Positions 58,734 through 64,000 of a stretch of DNA of 64,000 bases are shown in pieces. Source of the stretch: Scilla litardierei (taxonomy: Eukaryota; Streptophyta; Magnoliopsida; Asparagales; Asparagaceae); the NCBI GenBank assembly GCA_030789695.1, contig CM061139.1, forward strand, positions 6,463,878-6,527,877. Reading direction: 5' to 3'. A program made the translations under genes and the position numbers. The notes under the pieces were generated by a model. It ran no database searches. It was not told the origin of the DNA and saw only the letters and a program-made list of their open reading frames with translations. The first letter of the stretch is position 1, and each line of letters opens with the position of its first letter.

Positions 58734-59233
58734 NNNNNNNNNNNNNNNNNNNNNNNNNNNNNNNNNNNNNNNNNNNNNNNNNNNNNNNNNNNNNNNNNNN
58801 NNNNNNNNNNNNNNNNNNNNNNNNNNNNNNNNNNNNNNNNNNNNNNNNNNNNNNNNNNNNNNNNNNNNNNNNNNNNNNNNNNNNNNNNNNNNNNNNNNNN
58901 NNNNNNNNNNNNNNNNNNNNNNNNNNNNNNNNNNNNNNNNNNNNNNNNNNNNNNNNNNNNNNNNNNNNNNNNNNNNNNNNNNNNNNNNNNNNNNNNNNNN
59001 NNNNNNNNNNNNNNNNNNNNNNNNNNNNNNNNNNNNNNNNNNNNNNNNNNNNNNNNNNNNNNNNNNNNNNNNNNNNNNNNNNNNNNNNNNNNNNNNNNNN
59101 NNNNNNNNNNNNNNNNNNNNNNNNNNNNNNNNNNNNNNNNNNNNNNNNNNNNNNNNNNNNNNNNNNNNNNNNNNNNNNNNNNNNNNNNNNNNNNNNNNNN
59201 NNNNNNNNNNNNNNNNNNNNNNNNNNNNNNNNN
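58734..59233. other. Assembly gap of exactly 500 N
   Basis: All bases are N. The round length suggests a placeholder for an unknown distance. The right-hand sequence resumes at TGGCATTC, the presumed end of a gypsy LTR. Reading frames crossing the gap are meaningless. Confidence 0.98.
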
Positions 59234-59635
59234 TGGCATTCACAAGACAAGTACAAGACAAGGAAAGTAAGCACCTCGTGCACAGAGATTCCGTCTTTTG
59301 GCTAGAGGGCTGATCAGGCCACTCCTAAGCTCAAGCGACCGTTTATCCCTACCCCTCCACGTGTGTCGAGCCAGGGCCTTACCCCCCGAACTTGGAATGC
59401 TCGCTTCTGGATCACGAGCCAGGAAGTGTTTTTAACAAGTATGGCCTAGGGGTGCACCTAGCCAGGGACACGGAAACACGGATTTGTACAAGTATTTTGT
59501 AGCGTGTGCTACGATGCAACAATCAATTTGGATGACATGTAAGATGCAATGCATGGCAGTTAAAAGTACGTACAGTTAAGGAAAGTAAACGTGACAGTTT
59601 AGTATGCATGAAACAAGTTTAAAGGGTTGGATCTA

Positions 59636-59701
59636 GCTTCGTTGTCAAGCTAGATCAATTAGGTGACGGATCTAGTTTCGTTGTCAAACTAGATCAAGTA
59701 G
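59636..59701. repeat. Duplicated hairpin in the gypsy LTR
   Basis: GATCTAGCTT...AAGCTAGATC and GATCTAGTTT...AAACTAGATC stand in tandem about 38 bp apart, each with a short CGTTGTC loop. The relative at about 5697-5725 has a single copy. Confidence 0.75.
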
Positions 59702-60389
59702 GCGTCTAGCCAGCTATCATTTCACTGACTAGTCTCTTTTACGCTAAAAGCAAGGAAGTGGCCTAAAAACATGGCCCTACACAAGAGTTGGCAAGTTTCA
59801 CTTGCCTGCAAGTATGACATCTGAGCACACCGTCCAATGAGTCCAAAAATCACCATTATTCTACGTGCACAAGTCCACCGGCCTAAAGTCCATATTATTA
59901 ATCTTCATTAGTGAATTTAAAAAATTTAAAATACTTTGAAAATACTGATTTTAGTCTTGATTAGCATGCATTGGGTTGGGGGTCCTAGGGGTGCAAAGCG
60001 TTACCTCAACACGACGCGAAAGCTACACCGGCGTCGGGTAGCGACGCCGGGGGTTGGAATAATAGAACGCGCTCCAAGTCCTGATTCCAATATAGTTTCC
60101 TCGCTGGAAAGTTCAGAGCATCAACCCGGGCGACGATTCCAGATTCCAGAGCTAGCACGGGCGACGACGGGTTACGACGTGCGACGACGTCGTACGCGAC
60201 GAATCCTTGAAGAGCAAGCACCTAGGTGGGGCCCACAGCAGTCCTAGGGGCCTTTGGGGGACCCACAATAACTCTGGAGAACTTGGGGGGCCCACGGTGG
60301 CAAGTGGTGCGACGGATGCGGGGTTGCGACGTTTGGCCATCGGTCGTACTCAGCCAATGCGGGAGGATGGCTCGGTCAGACACTAGGGG

Positions 60390-60790
60390 CGGGCTGTGCA
60401 GCGCTTGGGGTGTGCAGCAATGCGGGGCAGCGCTTGGTTCTCTCGGTCGGAGCGGGGGAGGCCACCGGTCGGGCGCCTTGGATGCGGGGCGACAGAGCGC
60501 TGCAACGTTGCAACGTTGCGGAGAGCGGGCGTGAGCGGGGGCGGCTGTCGGTCGGGCACGGCACGATGCGGGGCGACAGAGCGGCTAGCGATGCGGGGTT
60601 GCGGAGCGGCAACCGGTCTGACCGAGGGCTCCTCTCGGTCGGGCACGGTGAAGCGGGGCGACGGCTGTGCGGAGCGGGGCGGGGGCTTGGTGCGGAGGCA
60701 ACGGCCGGTCGGTGCGGGGGATTTGGGCTGTTTCCTTCGGTCGTGCGGCCGCCGTTCGTCGCAACGTTGCGACGAATCGTCGCAACGTCC
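60390..60790. repeat. GC-rich minisatellite-like core of the gypsy LTR
   Basis: Units such as GATGCGGGGCGACAGAGCG and CGGTCGGGCACGG recur in varied order, with CGCAACGTTGCG palindromes at both ends. CpG density is very high compared with the AT-rich flanks. Confidence 0.6.
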
Positions 60791-61446
60791 AATTTCAAGT
60801 TTGGAAGAGGCTAGGGTTAATTTCTTGCGAAAATAGGTCTTCCTAGGGGTTGTTTATATAGTGTAGATGGGTTGACTTGGTCTAGGGCTAAATCTAATAG
60901 GATTAGAATATTAAAATAATTTAAAATTTGAATTCCAACTACTCCAACTCACCCAAGGATTTGACCTGGTCCAAATGAGCTGGAAATTGGCTCAAAAATT
61001 CTTTAAAACGTTTAAAACTCAAATAAATTTTATTTGGCCGAAATTAATTTAAAAATAAATTATTAAAAATAATATAAAACTTGTTAAAAATATAAAAGTG
61101 GTCAAATAAACTCCAAAAATTATAAAATAAATATCAGGGTGATCGTGGTGACGAATGTGAGCTAACTAAGAAGACGGATCTCAAATTCGACGTCGGGCGA
61201 CGAAACTAAAAATAGAAACGTTTCCCGTCAAGAGTGAGAATCGTCACGTCTCATCGAGTAAGATTAATTTGTGGGAAAACGACTCGAGAAACGTCGTTCC
61301 AAATTAGTGCCACTATTTAATACTCTCAGAGACGTTCACAACGGCATATCACACAAAAGTGTTCACAATCAAATAAAGTATAAAACAAACACGTGCCGGC
61401 CTCAAGCACGTGCACGAACAACGTACGACGAAAAGTGGTCGTTACA

Positions 61447-63180
61447 TCCTCCCCAACTTAGAATAAAGTCCGTCCTCGGACTTTCTAATACATCTAGTCG
61501 CTCTTAATAACTACCCCAAATCAAGTCGTATTATATTTCAAACCAAGTATAGTCATTACAAGTGCTCATATATGCACTAGGTAGTCAAACATTCACACTG
61601 CCAACACGTATACACTTATACCTATTATAGCCAGTCAAACTCATACACGTATTTCAATCATATATATAAGCATGCATCCCTTATATAACTGCTACTCACA
61701 AACAGTAGTTCAGATACTTATATAGGATAGTCTCACACTTAGCCAATACAATCATCGCTCTACCTATATGTAGCTACCTATGCACAAACATCAAGGGTAT
61801 ACTACCCTCTAATATTCATCCAATACCAAGCATCTCAACACATATAGTCACACCATACCATTATTAAGTCAAATTTTACTATATATATATATATATTCAC
61901 CACCACTATAGTTTCACGATATATAGTCATTCAAATACATGCAAATAGTTCACCAAATATTCACATCACGTACGGTCCTATAACTGTATTTACGACACGC
62001 CACATATACCATAGTCATCCATACCTATAACTAAACACATACTTACCCGTGCATGGTGCACTCCCATACACGCTAACATTCCATTTTCATACGCCAATCA
62101 TACCATTATATAACTAGCACACATTCATACCTAGTTTTAGCTAGTACACATATGTTCACATAACAGGTCCTCAGTAATTAGCTATACTACAAGACCAACA
62201 CCTATAACTATATACCGGCGTAGCGACCCACAATCATGTGCGTAGCACAACCAGGCACAAACACTCCTATCACTATACATACATCAAACATCGTTATATT
62301 CAAACTACAAACATACATTCAATATACTTAGAGTATACCCACTCAAGCTTGAGTGAGACTCAATACACATATCAGACTATTCTATATACGTAACACGGCA
62401 TTCATATCTATACCAATATCACTCCAATATATATATGTCTACCAATACAACCATATACATACCATAGTCAATCACACTTAATATTAGTCAGGCAATACTC
62501 ACGTAGTTCAATCATTCTATATACCATAATAATAATACAGACATTAGCACACGTATATTTATAATACACTCCTTCTTACATGCATACGTATACATCGTAT
62601 AATCACACACATGTAACATATATATTCACACCATAGCCTACTACCTATAATTAGTATACTAACACATCCACACACACATAATTAGGATGTGCAATAGTCG
62701 TGTATACCTCACGGTATGCACACATGCAACATCCCGCAAGGGCTAGCAATATCAATCAAAATTATAACCCTACTACCTATATATATATCACCTATATACT
62801 CATGCAACGAAACATAACTACTTACATATAAGCACATATATATCTACCTACGAGCACATACTCATACGTAATAATATATGGGTCACTCAATAGGCCTACT
62901 TACTTAATTATACGTACACTTATTATTATCACACCTAGCACACACATATCTTTACCAATCATTTTATTTCAACCATTATAAGTATCTCTTACTACATACA
63001 CAACTTAGATATTCCAACGCTAATTCAAATATACACAAGCATCCCTAGTATAGTATATCTAACCACTCACAAGTCTATACATTCTAGCACACAAACAACT
63101 TCATAATATCACGAATAACTCCAAGTACATATATATATCACACAATAGGCAAGCATCAATATACTATGGGGGTACACTCA
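61447..63180 (-). other. G-poor interior region of the inverted gypsy element
   Basis: The + strand is markedly low in G and rich in A, C and T (CATA, TATAC and ACAC motifs throughout) for about 1.7 kb, without reading frames. On the minus strand it would be the region just upstream of the 3' LTR, where pol would normally end, but no integrase or chromodomain is seen. Confidence 0.45.
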
Positions 63181-64000
63181 TTCAAGCCCACGCACACAAC
63201 TTAGGTACGTGCACAACGACACCTCACAAGGGTCCAAGGGTCTACTAACAACTAAGGGTTGACACAGACATTGACGGTCCCTAAGGCCTAAGCAATAAAG
63301 AGAGATCGAGGGCGAGACGAGGGAAGGATCGACAAGCACGAGTTCAGATAGTACGAATACGAGGAGACGGCTTGGTTGGACGAAACATTGACTCAAAGGT
63401 GAGGTTTAGGTTGAGGGAAAAAGGAGATGTAGTGATGCTTGAATAGAGTACAGAAAAGCAACTAGGATAAATAGCATAAGCTAAAATACGCAAAATTGAA
63501 AACGGTTGTACTTTAAAATCCTCATCTGAGAAGAAATGTTTGGGGATCGATAAAACGAGTTGTTCAAAATAAATCTGAGTCGAATATTCAAAATAATAGA
63601 AAATGGCCTATTGGTTTTTAAAAATCCTTTTAAAAGGAAGTAAAATCATTTACGCGAATATTAAAGACATGGTTTGGAAAATTCTATCCGTCGGTAATTT
63701 AATATAATGTTGTCAAAAGTTTTGGAAAGTCGAAGAATGAATTCGAGTAACGGAAGAATTTAAACTCATGTTAAATGCTTTCAAAACTTTTAGGCTATGG
63801 AAAATTTAAAATAATCAATTTTGAAAATTCTTTTAGAGAACCAGTGTTTGCCAAAAATCAGAAACTGATTTACATAAGGTTCTTAATATACGAGCACACA
63901 AGTCTGGCACGGATAAAAATAGTTGAAAGTAGGTATGGTGCACGGAAAAATAATAATATTGACTTAGTATAAGAATTATCGAAGTCGAATAGTAAGTCTT
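63181..64000. other. Purine-rich sequence at window end
   Basis: Composition changes abruptly to A/G-rich on the + strand. Short open frames (63178-63396 minus; 63775-63972 plus) have no recognisable family. Probably further interior of the same gypsy element. Confidence 0.35.

Larger units (their letters stand above)
59234..61446 (-). mobile_element. Ty3/gypsy 3' LTR, inverted, relative of the LTR at 3677
   Basis: Read on the minus strand it starts TGTAACGACC at 61446, after AAGTTGGGGAGGATG and GTCCGAGGACGGAC, the same layout as at 3640-3690. It ends near GAATGCCA at the gap. The block 59575-59790 matches 5590-5815 in inverted orientation. Length is about 2.2 kb. Reading frames in its GC-rich core are not taken as genes. 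Confidence 0.65.

Noticed and set aside
58526..59305. Long ORFs of 190-237 codons on both strands
   Set aside because: Most of each is the 500-N gap, so the length is artificial; only the 58626-58733 tail was kept as a partial element ORF.
60376..60836. Overlapping Arg/Gly/Ala-rich ORFs on both strands
   Set aside because: GC-rich minisatellite core of an LTR; several frames are open at once.

Overview
This is nuclear DNA from a flowering plant with a transposon-rich, large-intron genome. The evidence is one intact host gene with 16 coding exons and GT-AG introns, surrounded and filled by plant LTR retrotransposons (SIRE and other Ty1/copia, Tat/Ogre and chromovirus-like Ty3/gypsy), hAT MITEs, Helitron-like repeats and LINE fragments. 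I do not name a species. No prokaryotic genes, tRNA, rRNA or CRISPR array were seen.

The host gene lies on the + strand. Its 5' UTR starts near 11.0 kb, its start codon is at 12126 and its stop codon ends at 45552. Joining the 16 exons gives an uninterrupted 720-residue casein-kinase-1-like protein of the MUT9-like kinase / photoperiod regulatory kinase family (rice HD16/EL1 and Arabidopsis MLK/PPK type). Exons 1-11 are compact (12.1-15.1 kb). Four later introns are swollen by transposons: 6.6 kb, 7.3 kb, 4.9 kb and 10.8 kb. The last intron separates a 60-bp terminal exon from the rest. The leader carries at least three upstream ORFs, one overlapping the main start.

Layout: 0-2.7 kb, 3' end of a SIRE copia element with its accessory ORF and LTR. 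3.7-5.8 kb, a gypsy LTR whose relative lies inverted at 59.2-61.4 kb. 5.8-7.1 kb, a copia pol tail and LTR. 8.2-9.7 kb, four head-to-tail Helitron-like units. 9.8-10.75 kb, a hAT element with a perfect 8-bp target duplication, just upstream of the gene. 11-46 kb, the kinase gene. Its introns hold a gag-only LTR element (15.6-18.4 kb), a nested pair of gag-only LTR elements (23.35-28.87 kb, with one inside the other), a MITE and Helitrons (30.6-32.2 kb), and a dead Tat/Ogre element split by a 2.8-kb solo LTR (35.6-43 kb). 47.6-55.9 kb, a badly decayed copia element carrying a hAT MITE. 55.9-58.7 kb, the inverted 3' end of a second SIRE element, stopping at a 500-base N gap. 59.2-64 kb, an inverted gypsy 3' LTR and its internal region.

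Target-site duplications could be read directly for six insertions, so much of the insertion order is visible. I found no clearly new biological system. The most useful signals are three gag-only LTR retrotransposons in one gene (two of them nested), the tandem Helitron-like array, and the uORF-rich leader of a flowering-time kinase.
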